Source: [Zimmermannella] alba NBRC 15616 (GTDB lineage: Bacteria; Actinomycetota; Actinomycetes; Actinomycetales; Microbacteriaceae). From it: a stretch of 64,000 nt of DNA. Made by a program: the position numbers and the translations under genes. Positions within the stretch are counted from its first letter, which is position 1, and each line of letters opens with the position of its first letter. This document shows positions 9,733-18,073 of this stretch, piece after piece. Location: the NCBI RefSeq assembly GCF_001570905.1, contig NZ_BCSO01000006.1, positions 1 to 64,000 of the forward strand, read 5' to 3'. The notes under the pieces were generated by a model that searched no databases, had not been told where the DNA came from, and saw nothing but the letters and a program-made list of their open reading frames with translations.

Positions 9733-10815
9733 GTGTTTGTTGCACTTCGCGAAATCCGCGCCGCCGCAGGACGCTTTGCCCTCATCGCGGGCGTCGTTGC
9801 GCTCATGACCCTCCTCGTCGGGTTCGTGAGCGGCCTCGCCGCTGGCCTCGGCGAAAAGAACGTCTCGGCGCTGCTCGCGAGCAACGCTGAACACGTCGTC
9901 TTCGCCATGCCCGACGGGCAACGTGAGAGCTTCGCCGATTCCGCCATCGACGAAGCGGTCGCTCAGCAGTGGGAAGCCGCCGCTCCCGGGGCTGTGACAG
10001 CCCTCGGTCTCGCGCAGGTGCCGCTTGAGCACGGCGCGACTGGCTCCGACAGCGCCCCGGTCACGATCTTCGGCGCGGATGTTGCGCTCCCCACCGCGGG
10101 TGAGCTGCCCGCGGGCGCCATCGCGCTCGACGCGGAGACTGCCGACAAGCTCGGCGTTGCTCAGGGCGAACAGATCGCCGCCTTCGGCGCTGAGCTCACG
10201 GTCTCGAGCATCGTGTCGCGCACCGACCACGCCCACATGCCTGTCGCGTACATGACCCTCGACACCCTCCACAGCGTGCTCGATGGCGCCCGCCAGCCCC
10301 ACGCCTTCGCGAACGTTCTCCTGATCGATCAGGATGCGCTCCCGGCAGGATTCGACACCGCCGCACTCGACACCCACGCCGGTACGACCACCACGCCGAT
10401 CCTGCCTGCCCTCCTCGCCATCGAATCGTTCAAGTCAGAACTCGGCTCGCTCGGCCTCATGGTCCTCATGCTCATGGGCGCTTCGGTCCTCGTCGTCGGA
10501 GTCTTCTTCCTCGTCTGGACCATGCAGCGCCGCGGCGACATCGCGGTCCTCAAGGCCCTCGGTGCGCCCACCGCGTGGGTTGCTCGCGACGCCCTCGCGC
10601 AGGCGGCGCTCGTCCTCGCGGCAGGGGTCATCGTCGGTGGCATCGCGGTCTTCGCCCTTGGTTCGGCCGCATCCGGCAGCGTCCCGTTCCTCGTGAGCTG
10701 GTGGACGCTCGGCCTTCCCTCGCTCGGCATGTTCATTGCCGGTCTCCTCGGTGCGCTCGTGTCGCTTCACCAAGTCACGAACGCCGACCCGCTCACCGCG
10801 CTCCAGAACGCTTAA
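9733..10815 (+). CDS. FtsX-like ABC transporter permease
   Basis: A MacB/DevC-type permease. It has one N-terminal membrane helix (about 15-38), a large extracytoplasmic domain (about 40-230), and three C-terminal helices typical of the FtsX domain (about 240-350, with LKALGAPTAWVARDALAQA). The 360-residue length fits. The start is GTG with AGGAAGG upstream. It is followed 26 bases later by its ATPase. The substrate is unknown; such pairs usually move lipids, peptides or antimicrobials out of the membrane. It is divergent from the two-component system, which may regulate it. Confidence 0.93.
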   Translation: MFVALREIRAAAGRFALIAGVVALMTLLVGFVSGLAAGLGEKNVSALLASNAEHVVFAMPDGQRESFADSAIDEAVAQQWEAAAPGAVTALGLAQVPLEHGATGSDSAPVTIFGADVALPTAGELPAGAIALDAETADKLGVAQGEQIAAFGAELTVSSIVSRTDHAHMPVAYMTLDTLHSVLDGARQPHAFANVLLIDQDALPAGFDTAALDTHAGTTTTPILPALLAIESFKSELGSLGLMVLMLMGASVLVVGVFFLVWTMQRRGDIAVLKALGAPTAWVARDALAQAALVLAAGVIVGGIAVFALGSAASGSVPFLVSWWTLGLPSLGMFIAGLLGALVSLHQVTNADPLTALQNA

Positions 10816-10841
10816 CCCGCAACAACCTCCAAGGACTCATC

Positions 10842-11555
10842 ATGTTGGAACTTCACCAGATCACCTACCGCGTCCAAGACGGCGACAGCATCCGCGACAT
10901 CCTCCGCGATGTGAGCCTCACCGTCACCGACGGCGAGATCGCAGGTCTCACCGGGCCGAGCGGCTCCGGCAAGTCGACCGCGCTCGCGGTGGCCTCGCGT
11001 CTCGTCCGCCCCGCTCGCGGCACCGTGCTCCTTGACGGCCGCGACATCACCGCCCTTCCAGAACGAGCCGCCGCTGCCGCCCGTCTCGAACACCTCGGCA
11101 TCGTGTTCCAGACGCCGAAGCTCCTCGGCGCGCTCACGGTCCGCGAGCAGCTCGAACTCATGGTGCGGCTAGGCGCAGGCGATCTTGCGCGCCTGTCGAC
11201 GGCAGAACAGAACGCACGGATCGACGAGACGCTCGAACTCGTCGGCATCAGCGATCTCGCGAAGCGTCGACCCGCCCAGCTCTCCGGCGGTCAACAGCAG
11301 CGCGCGAACATTGCCCGCGCGATCATCCACCGTCCCGGAACCCTCCTTGTAGACGAGCCGACATCGGCGCTCGACGTCACCCGCAGCAACCACATCATGG
11401 AACTGCTCACGAGCCTTACACACGAGCTTGGCACTGCCACCCTCGTCGTGACGCACGAACAGGCACACCTGCCACTCTTTGACACGGTGTACCGGATGCA
11501 GGACGGCGTGCTCGAAGCGCGGGAAGGACGCACGAGCGTTGGGGTCATGTCGTGA
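10842..11555 (+). CDS. ABC transporter ATP-binding protein (LolD/MacB-like)
   Basis: The energising subunit for the adjacent FtsX-like permease, 237 residues. Walker A is GPSGSGKST (38-46), the Q-loop is at FQTPKLLG, the signature LSGGQQQR begins at 147, Walker B is TLLVDEPTSALD (D171-E172), and the switch histidine is in VVTHEQ. AAGGA lies about seven bases before the ATG. A longer open frame upstream overlaps the permease and has no ribosome site, so it is rejected. Confidence 0.95.
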   Translation: MLELHQITYRVQDGDSIRDILRDVSLTVTDGEIAGLTGPSGSGKSTALAVASRLVRPARGTVLLDGRDITALPERAAAAARLEHLGIVFQTPKLLGALTVREQLELMVRLGAGDLARLSTAEQNARIDETLELVGISDLAKRRPAQLSGGQQQRANIARAIIHRPGTLLVDEPTSALDVTRSNHIMELLTSLTHELGTATLVVTHEQAHLPLFDTVYRMQDGVLEAREGRTSVGVMS

Positions 11556-11602
11556 GCGAACGCCCAGCGCACGACGCTTGCTCCAGCATCTAGGCTTGCG
11601 GT

Positions 11603-12220
11603 ATGGCTACGACGACGGTTGAGTTCTGGTTTGACCCGGCATGCCCGTGGGCATGGATAACCTCCCGCTGGATGGAGGACGTTGCCCGCCAGCGTCCCGA
11701 GCTGGACGTGCAGTGGACCCCGATGAGCCTCTGGCTCCTCAACAGCGCCCAGCACGCGGATGCCGATTACCTCTCGGGCCACGGTGCTGCCCACCAGCGC
11801 ACCTTCGTCCTCACGAAGGCGCTCGCGGGCCTCAAGCAGGAAGCTGGCAACGAGCACGTGAAGGCGCTCTACGACGCACTCGGTGAACGCATCCACCACG
11901 AGGGCCGCAGCGACGACGCCCTCGTGGGCGAGGCGTTTGAAGCCGCAGGCGTCGACGCATCGTTCCTCGCTCGCGCCGAAGCTGGCGAATTCGATGAGGC
12001 GCTTGAAACCTCGCACCGCGACGGCATCGGCCGCGTTGGCCAGGACGTCGGTACTCCAATCATCGCCGTCAACGGCGTCGCCTTCTTTGGCCCCGTCATC
12101 TCGCCCGCACCGAAGGGCGAGCAGGCTCTCCGCCTCTTCGACGGCATCGTCATGGCCGCCGAATACGACGGTTTCTTCGAGCTGAAGCGTTCACGCACCC
12201 GCGGACCGGAGTTCAACTAA
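11603..12220 (+). CDS. DsbA-family, mycothiol-dependent nitroreductase-like protein (CPWA)
   Basis: A thioredoxin-fold DsbA-type oxidoreductase related to mycobacterial Rv2466c: FWFDPACPWAWITSRWM at the N terminus, an all-helical insert, and NGVAFFGPVISPAPKGEQA around the cis-proline region. The active site is C14-P-W-A17, so only the first cysteine of CxxC remains. A monothiol mechanism with mycothiol would fit. It has 205 residues and ends inside the start codon of rpiB (TAATG), so the two are translationally coupled. Confidence 0.87.
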   Translation: MATTTVEFWFDPACPWAWITSRWMEDVARQRPELDVQWTPMSLWLLNSAQHADADYLSGHGAAHQRTFVLTKALAGLKQEAGNEHVKALYDALGERIHHEGRSDDALVGEAFEAAGVDASFLARAEAGEFDEALETSHRDGIGRVGQDVGTPIIAVNGVAFFGPVISPAPKGEQALRLFDGIVMAAEYDGFFELKRSRTRGPEFN

Positions 12221-12762
12221 TGCGTATCCATATCGCCACCGACCACGCAGGCCTCGAATTCTCGAAGGCACTCCAGGAGCACCTCGCCACGCAGGGCCAC
12301 GAGGTCATCGACCACGGACCGGTCGAATACGACGCACTCGACGACTACCCGTCGTTCTGCATCAACGCCGCACAGGCCGTCGCGAACGACTGGCGCGAGG
12401 GCGCGTTTTCGCTCGGTGTCGTCTTCGGCGGCTCGGGCAACGGCGAGCAGATTGCGGCCAATAAGGTCGAGGGCGTGCGTGCAGCACTCGTGTGGAGCGT
12501 TGCCACCGCAAAGCTCGCCCGCGAACACAACAACGCGAATGTGTGCTCGATCGGTGCGCGCCAGCACACGCTCGAGGAAGCACTCGAGTTCATCGACGTC
12601 TTCATCGCTGAGCCGTTCCCGGGCGAAGAACGTCACGTGCGCCGCATCTCGCAGCTTGCCGAGTTTGAGCAGATTGGCCTCATCAGCGGCAAGGAAGTGC
12701 TCGAGCCGACTGAAGGCGCAACGCCTGCCGTGCTCGAGAGCGACGAGGCGGCGGCGAACTAG
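12220..12762 (+). CDS. rpiB: Ribose-5-phosphate isomerase B
   Basis: Interconverts ribose-5-phosphate and ribulose-5-phosphate in the non-oxidative pentose phosphate pathway. MRIHIATDHAG and the VVFGGSGNGEQIAANK loop identify the LacA/RpiB family. The position taken by cysteine in E. coli RpiB is replaced by the mycobacterial type with Glu as catalytic base (E76). The 180 residues include a 20-residue acidic/alanine C-terminal tail beyond the usual fold. It overlaps both neighbours by a base or two, so dsbA-like, rpiB and nei form one operon. Confidence 0.95.
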   Translation: MRIHIATDHAGLEFSKALQEHLATQGHEVIDHGPVEYDALDDYPSFCINAAQAVANDWREGAFSLGVVFGGSGNGEQIAANKVEGVRAALVWSVATAKLAREHNNANVCSIGARQHTLEEALEFIDVFIAEPFPGEERHVRRISQLAEFEQIGLISGKEVLEPTEGATPAVLESDEAAAN

Positions 12763-13724
12763 TGCCCGAAGGGCATTCCGTCCACCGCATCGCGCGCCAG
12801 TTCAACGCCAATTTCGACGGGCACCGGATCGCGGTCTCCAGCCCGCAGGGCCGCTTCGCGGACGGTGCTGCGCTCCTTGACGGGCACCTCCTCGAAGAGA
12901 CCTTTGCCGTTGGGAAGCAGATGTTCTCGCGCTTCGAGCATGGCCTGTGGCTGCGCGTGCATCTCGGCATTTACGGGGCGTGGGACTTCTCGGGCGAGGT
13001 GTCGACGACGCTTGGACAGACGGGGGAGTATTCTCGCCCGAGCGGCAGCATCCAGGTTGAGGACTCGCGCGGCGAGACATCACTTGCCTCAATCGGGGCA
13101 CCGCGGCGGACGCGCCTCCGTATGGCGGAGCATGAGGCCGAGGGTGAGCTGGCTGCCTGGCCGCCGGAGCCGGTCGGAGCGGTCCGTGTGCGTCTCCTCA
13201 CCGAGTCCAGTTGTGCAGATCTCCGCGGGCCGACCGCCTGCGAAGTGATCGACGAAGCACAGCTCGAACGTCAACTCGACAAGCTCGGCCCGGATCCCCT
13301 CGTTGATCGCGGCGCGAAGGCTCGGGAACGCTTCGTCTCACGCGTGCTGGCGAAGAAGACGCCGATCGGGATCCTCCTCATGGACCAATCGGTGGTCGCC
13401 GGCATTGGCAATGTGTACCGCGCGGAGATCCTCTACCGAGCGGGGCTTGACCCGCATCGACCTGGCAACTCGCTCACGCGTGACGAAGCCGAAGCGCTCT
13501 GGACTGACTGGTGCAAGCTCTTGAAGATCGGCGTCGAAGTCGGACAGATGATGACGATCGACGGTCTCCGCGGCGCCCGCAGGATTGCTGCGCTCCGCAA
13601 TCGTGAAGACCGGCACTGGGTGTACGGCCGCGCGGGGGAGCCGTGCCGCAGCTGTGGTACCCCGGTCGCGCTCGAGGAGATGCAGGCCCGCAAGCTGTAC
13701 TGGTGCCCCGGATGCCAGCACTAG
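12762..13724 (+). CDS. nei: Fpg/Nei-family DNA glycosylase (endonuclease VIII-like)
   Basis: A base-excision repair glycosylase/AP lyase that removes oxidised pyrimidines. The N-terminal catalytic PEG (P2, E3) is intact after processing of the GTG-encoded Met. The H2TH region contains LMDQSVVAGIGNVYRAEILYRAGLDP, and the C-terminal zinc finger has four cysteines (CRSC and CPGC spaced by about 17 residues). MPEGHSVHRIA resembles the actinobacterial Nei2 branch. The start GTG overlaps the rpiB stop (TAGTG). 320 residues. Confidence 0.92.
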   Translation: MPEGHSVHRIARQFNANFDGHRIAVSSPQGRFADGAALLDGHLLEETFAVGKQMFSRFEHGLWLRVHLGIYGAWDFSGEVSTTLGQTGEYSRPSGSIQVEDSRGETSLASIGAPRRTRLRMAEHEAEGELAAWPPEPVGAVRVRLLTESSCADLRGPTACEVIDEAQLERQLDKLGPDPLVDRGAKARERFVSRVLAKKTPIGILLMDQSVVAGIGNVYRAEILYRAGLDPHRPGNSLTRDEAEALWTDWCKLLKIGVEVGQMMTIDGLRGARRIAALRNREDRHWVYGRAGEPCRSCGTPVALEEMQARKLYWCPGCQH

Positions 13725-13741
13725 CTGGCTAGATCGGGCCA

Positions 13742-16700
13742 CTAGCGAAGCTTCGAGAACGCCGTCGCCATCCGTTTCGCGTTGCGGATCTGCGCCTCGT
13801 AGGTGGCTGCGAAGACGACGAGCACGATGCCGGCAAGCGCCGTCCACATCCACCACGGGACGCTCGTCCACACGAGCACGGCGACCGCCCAGAAGGTGAT
13901 GAAGGCGTGCAGTAGCGTCGTGACGGCACCGATGAGCAGCGGTGCCTGCATCCGGAAGACGGCTCCGAGGATGACCGCGAGCACGGTGCACACGGCGAGT
14001 ACGATCGCCCGGATGCCGTGCGGCGCAGCAAGCTCCGCGAGCAGCATCGGCAGCGACAGGACGAGCAGCCCCGGCGCGAGGGCCTGCCATGACGACACGG
14101 CACGGTAACGGCGCAGGAGCAGAGCCCCGACCACGAGCCATGCGAGACCGAGGGGGAGGACGAGTGCTTCCGTGCGCCACCATGACGCGAGCTCGAGTGG
14201 GCTCGTCCCACCGACGATGAGTTCGGTGATGGCGGTGCAGATGATGACACCGGTCGTGAGCACGAAGACGAAGCCAGCATTTCGGGGCGCGAGGGCCTGA
14301 CCCACTCGCTCCGGGGCAGCAGCAAGCGCCATCGTGAGCACCCCGAGGACGACGACCAAGGCGATACGGGTGAGGTCTTGCAGCAGCCGTTCTGGTGACC
14401 AGAACGCTGTGGTGAACACGAGGAGTTCGAGCATACAGAGCATGAGGACGAGCGCCGCGCGCGGGGTGGCCTGCTGTCGTGCCCGGGCGAAGGCGCTCGC
14501 GGCGAAACACCCGCCGATCGTGAGGACGACGAGGGCGGCGGCAGCGCCGAGCACGCATGGGATGCGCGTGGCGACCGGGGCAGCGAACCACAGGAGCGTC
14601 GTGATGCATGAGGTTGCGACGCCGCTCCACGCGAACAGCTGCAGGAGTCGACGAAGCGAGGCTCGGGTGAACGGGATGACGGTGACGCACGCGACGACAA
14701 ACACGGCGGCGAGTACGGGGAGCGCAGTGTGCGGTTCGAGGTTTGGTGACCCGAGCGCTGCGACGAGGTGCGGCGTGAAGAGGAGCAGCGGCGCGAGTGC
14801 AGCGTAGAACGCGACGTTGGGGGCAAGCTTCGGCGACGTTGCCGCGCGCGTGACGCTCCACAGGAGCCAGGCACTCGCCATGAACAAGCCGCCGATGACG
14901 GTCATTCGCCAGCTTGCGGCGAGGCCTGGCATCCAGGCCTCGCACGCTGACCAGAACGCCAGCGAAACTAGTGCCGGCACCGGTGTGAGGAGCGAGCGGC
15001 GAACGCGTCGCGCGGCGGGTGAAACCGTGTGTGCATCCGTGACTCGGCTCGGGAGAGCGAGGAAGCTCAGCGTCAACGCGAGGCCCAGAAGGGTGATGGT
15101 TGCGGTAGCCGGTCCGCTCGCGAAGATCGTTGGCAAGGCCGCGCCGACGAGGCCAACCACTGTCCATTCGGCCGGGCGCAGGGCATCAGCCTGCGGGCCC
15201 CGCCGCGCGCTGCGCACGATGAGGACGATGCCCGCCGCGAGGAGTGCCCCAAGCATGAGCGTGAGCGGGGCGGACCCGATAGGCCCCATCGATTCGGCAG
15301 GCCGCTGCGGGAACGGCTCGAAACTCCGAAGGAGGAGCATGCTGATGCCCGGCAGCGCCGTGAGCGGGAGGATGGCGCTGGCTGCCGCGCCGAGGCATCG
15401 CTCGGGCAGCACCATACGCGCCCACACGAGCGTTGCCGCGAAGAGTACGAGGCTTCCCACGATGGCGATGGTGGCGAGCACGGGCAGCTCTGGCGAGTCG
15501 AACACGGTCCCAACCACGAGCACGAGGAACGGCAGCGCGAGCGTGCCGAGGGCCACACCAGTCGCCGTGCTGAGCACGCGAGCCAGCTGCTGGCGGTCAA
15601 AGGCGAGCGTGCGCGCAAGAAGTGCCGTGTTCACAAGCACACATGCAGTGAGCACCGGTGAGAACTCGAGCGGCTGCAGCTCTGCGGACCACGTCATGAC
15701 AGTCACGACCGCGAGGAGCGTGAGCAGCGGCGGCATGAGTGACCAGATGACGGTGCGGGTCATTGCGCCGCGGCCCAGCGTCACAAGCCAGCAGATGCCA
15801 GCGATGACGAGGATCGTCGCCGCGCTCGCGGCGGCGTGGGCGAGAGCGAAACCGATCGTCTCGAGGAGGAGGTACGCAACGGCTGCGAAGACACCAGCAG
15901 ACCGAGCTTGCACACCGGTCAGCGGCGGGGGTGTCGACTGGGCTCGCCGTGCGTCAAGCACCGCCAACATCGCCACGCCAAGGAGGCCGAGCCCTGCCAC
16001 AAGCCACGCGGCGAGCCAGATCGGCATCCCGTTCGCGAGAGCTGCGACGGCTGCCGCAGCGGAGAGTGGCACCGCGAGCGAGGCAAGACGGCTCCGGCGG
16101 TGTCCGACCGTGAGGAGGATGGCGGCCGCGATGAAGCCGAGACCAAGACCGAGACGGTGACCGGCGGCCTCCGGCCAGACTGCAAGGAGTACGCCGTCGA
16201 GCTCCTGAACCGATGAGGTCGTGAACGCCCACTCGAAGGGCGAGACCAGGAGCAGGAGCAACCACACCGCGACCGGGATCGCGAACGTTGCGCTCGTGAC
16301 GATGAGGAGCGGCAGCGTGTGCCCGGCGAGTGCGCGGACTCGGGTGTGCAGTACGTACGCCAGCGCGAGGGCGACCGGCAGCATGAGCGTGAAGACCGTG
16401 TCTCCTACGATGCGCGCCGCAGGGATGTCAGCGGAGAGGCTGAGCGCCAGGCCCATCACAGCGAGCGCAGCGAAGGGGAGCGTGAACGCCAGGAACCATG
16501 CACCGAGCGAGAACCGAGAGCGGGGTCGACGCTGCCAGCTGAGCAGCGCATGGCCTGCGGCGACGCAGGCAGACAGCGCGGCGAGCACACATCCCGTGAG
16601 GAAGAATGGCGCCCCAGCTGAGACGACGCTTCCTCCGAAGACGCTCCCGAGGAGGATAAGGAGGACAACCGCGAGTGAAACGACCGCGGCGGCCTGCAGC

Positions 16701-17794
16701 ATCCGCGGCTCAAAGGAGCGGCGCTTGGGCGGCTGACCGGGAGCCCCGGCCGCAAGACCGTGCAATGCGCTTCGACGATCGAGGACAGCTTGGTAAGCAG
16801 GATGAACGAGCGCGAGGCCAGCCACAGCCAGGAACGCCATTGCGGCGGGCAACTCGATCTCGAGCACATTCGTGAGGCCATCAACCGTGACGAGGCCCGC
16901 GAACGGGAGCAGGAACGCCGACACAATGAGCGGCGCCCGAAGAAGCCCGATGGCGGCCCATCCCAGGTGGAGCGCCGACACCGCAACGAGCGCCGCACCC
17001 CAGGAGATGCCCGTCAGATGTGACGGGATGTTGAGGAGGTCTTCGCTCTGCAAGCCCCAACAATCCAGCAGCAACAGCACTGATCCGAGGACCGCGAGAC
17101 CCTCCGCAGTGCCCCGTAGCTTGCCGCGTGCGAGCACCGCGGAGAGCACGAGCACGGTGAGCGTGAGGAACCCAACGACGATCGTTCGGCCAACGACACC
17201 CGCGATGACCCAAGCAAAGATGAGGAAGACGATCGAAGCGACCGACAAGAGCGCGATACCAAGCACGAGCATGAGGATCTGCACAGCGGAGCGCTTGGGT
17301 GCCGGCGGCACGGGTGCTACGGGGGTGTGCGCCGGTGTCGGGTGAGCACGTGGCGTGGGGTGCTGGTGGGGAGGCGCGCCGGATTGTAGCGCCGTGGCTT
17401 GCGGCGCTGGGTGCGGCGGGCGCCCCTGCGCGTGCGAAGCCTTGGCCGCCACGGCGTGCGCCCGGGCGACAGCCTCCCGCTGCTGGAGGAGGAGGGCCTG
17501 GCCGCGCTGATGCGCGAGTTGCAAGAGCTCCGCGCGGCGCTGGAGCGCACCAACCGCCTGTTCAGAGGCGCGCCACGCTTCGCCCGCTTCCGCGCAGCGG
17601 AAATCGAAGCCACAGGCTGGGCAGAGCGGCGCAGCGACTGGGCCGAAGGAACACCAGGGGCACCTCGACGGGGCGATGAGAAGATCGGCGCGGGGCGGAA
17701 GTGGAATCACGTGTGCTGGCATCACCCGCGGACGAGGCAATGCCGAGGAATGCGCGGGCCGGTCGTCCTGGCCCGTGTTCGTGCTGCCGATCAT
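13742..17794 (-). CDS. Giant polytopic membrane protein with N-terminal zinc ribbon
   Basis: A 1350-residue protein. The N terminus is cytoplasmic-looking with a zinc ribbon (CPWC then CPAC, about residues 45-61) and a coiled, Gln/Ala-rich segment (about 75-120), followed by a Pro-rich linker. From about residue 165 to the end it is an almost continuous run of hydrophobic segments (30 or more by eye). The architecture resembles actinobacterial proteins annotated as 'SCO7613 C-terminal domain-containing'; the function is unknown. The ATG has no ribosome site, but TAGCCT ends six bases before it, suggesting a leaderless mRNA. A later ATG (residue 25) is an alternative. It converges on nei with no strong terminator between. 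Confidence 0.85.
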   Translation of the reverse strand: MIGSTNTGQDDRPAHSSALPRPRVMPAHVIPLPPRADLLIAPSRCPWCSFGPVAAPLCPACGFDFRCAEAGEAWRASEQAVGALQRRAELLQLAHQRGQALLLQQREAVARAHAVAAKASHAQGRPPHPAPQATALQSGAPPHQHPTPRAHPTPAHTPVAPVPPAPKRSAVQILMLVLGIALLSVASIVFLIFAWVIAGVVGRTIVVGFLTLTVLVLSAVLARGKLRGTAEGLAVLGSVLLLLDCWGLQSEDLLNIPSHLTGISWGAALVAVSALHLGWAAIGLLRAPLIVSAFLLPFAGLVTVDGLTNVLEIELPAAMAFLAVAGLALVHPAYQAVLDRRSALHGLAAGAPGQPPKRRSFEPRMLQAAAVVSLAVVLLILLGSVFGGSVVSAGAPFFLTGCVLAALSACVAAGHALLSWQRRPRSRFSLGAWFLAFTLPFAALAVMGLALSLSADIPAARIVGDTVFTLMLPVALALAYVLHTRVRALAGHTLPLLIVTSATFAIPVAVWLLLLLVSPFEWAFTTSSVQELDGVLLAVWPEAAGHRLGLGLGFIAAAILLTVGHRRSRLASLAVPLSAAAAVAALANGMPIWLAAWLVAGLGLLGVAMLAVLDARRAQSTPPPLTGVQARSAGVFAAVAYLLLETIGFALAHAAASAATILVIAGICWLVTLGRGAMTRTVIWSLMPPLLTLLAVVTVMTWSAELQPLEFSPVLTACVLVNTALLARTLAFDRQQLARVLSTATGVALGTLALPFLVLVVGTVFDSPELPVLATIAIVGSLVLFAATLVWARMVLPERCLGAAASAILPLTALPGISMLLLRSFEPFPQRPAESMGPIGSAPLTLMLGALLAAGIVLIVRSARRGPQADALRPAEWTVVGLVGAALPTIFASGPATATITLLGLALTLSFLALPSRVTDAHTVSPAARRVRRSLLTPVPALVSLAFWSACEAWMPGLAASWRMTVIGGLFMASAWLLWSVTRAATSPKLAPNVAFYAALAPLLLFTPHLVAALGSPNLEPHTALPVLAAVFVVACVTVIPFTRASLRRLLQLFAWSGVATSCITTLLWFAAPVATRIPCVLGAAAALVVLTIGGCFAASAFARARQQATPRAALVLMLCMLELLVFTTAFWSPERLLQDLTRIALVVVLGVLTMALAAAPERVGQALAPRNAGFVFVLTTGVIICTAITELIVGGTSPLELASWWRTEALVLPLGLAWLVVGALLLRRYRAVSSWQALAPGLLVLSLPMLLAELAAPHGIRAIVLAVCTVLAVILGAVFRMQAPLLIGAVTTLLHAFITFWAVAVLVWTSVPWWMWTALAGIVLVVFAATYEAQIRNAKRMATAFSKLR

Positions 17795-18073
17795 GGTTCG
17801 AGGCTAGGCCGAAACAAGGGCGGCGGGGACGGGCTGTGGATAACCCGCGCTCGAAGTGCTACCTGAGGATAAGCGAGGGCAACTCGCAAGATTCGCGGAT
17901 GCGTGACAAATCGAACTTGTGGGACTGCTCAAAAACGAGACGTGCTTTATCCAACGTCACCCTGAAGGCGTAGTGTCGTGTAAGTGTTGCTTGCCCTGCA
18001 ACTGCCCTGCCAGTGATGTTGAGTGTGCGCTTGCGGTCCGGTGGGGTTCGTCGTCACTACCTTGAGGTTGACA

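Noticed and set aside
10575-10841. N-terminal extension of the ABC ATPase frame into the permease gene
   Set aside because: Arg/Gly/Pro-rich and out of frame with the permease; the ATG at 10842 has a ribosome site and begins the conserved ABC domain.
15029-15661. Plus-strand frame beginning MCIRDS inside the giant membrane protein gene
   Set aside because: It is the antisense of hydrophobic coding sequence, with Arg/Glu-rich composition typical of high-GC shadow frames. MCIRDS is reminiscent of a known adapter-derived peptide, but here the DNA is continuous with the minus-strand gene.
17835-17843. Perfect DnaA box (TTATCCACA on the minus strand)
   Set aside because: A single copy with no further boxes or AT-rich unwinding region and no replication genes nearby; not evidence for an origin.
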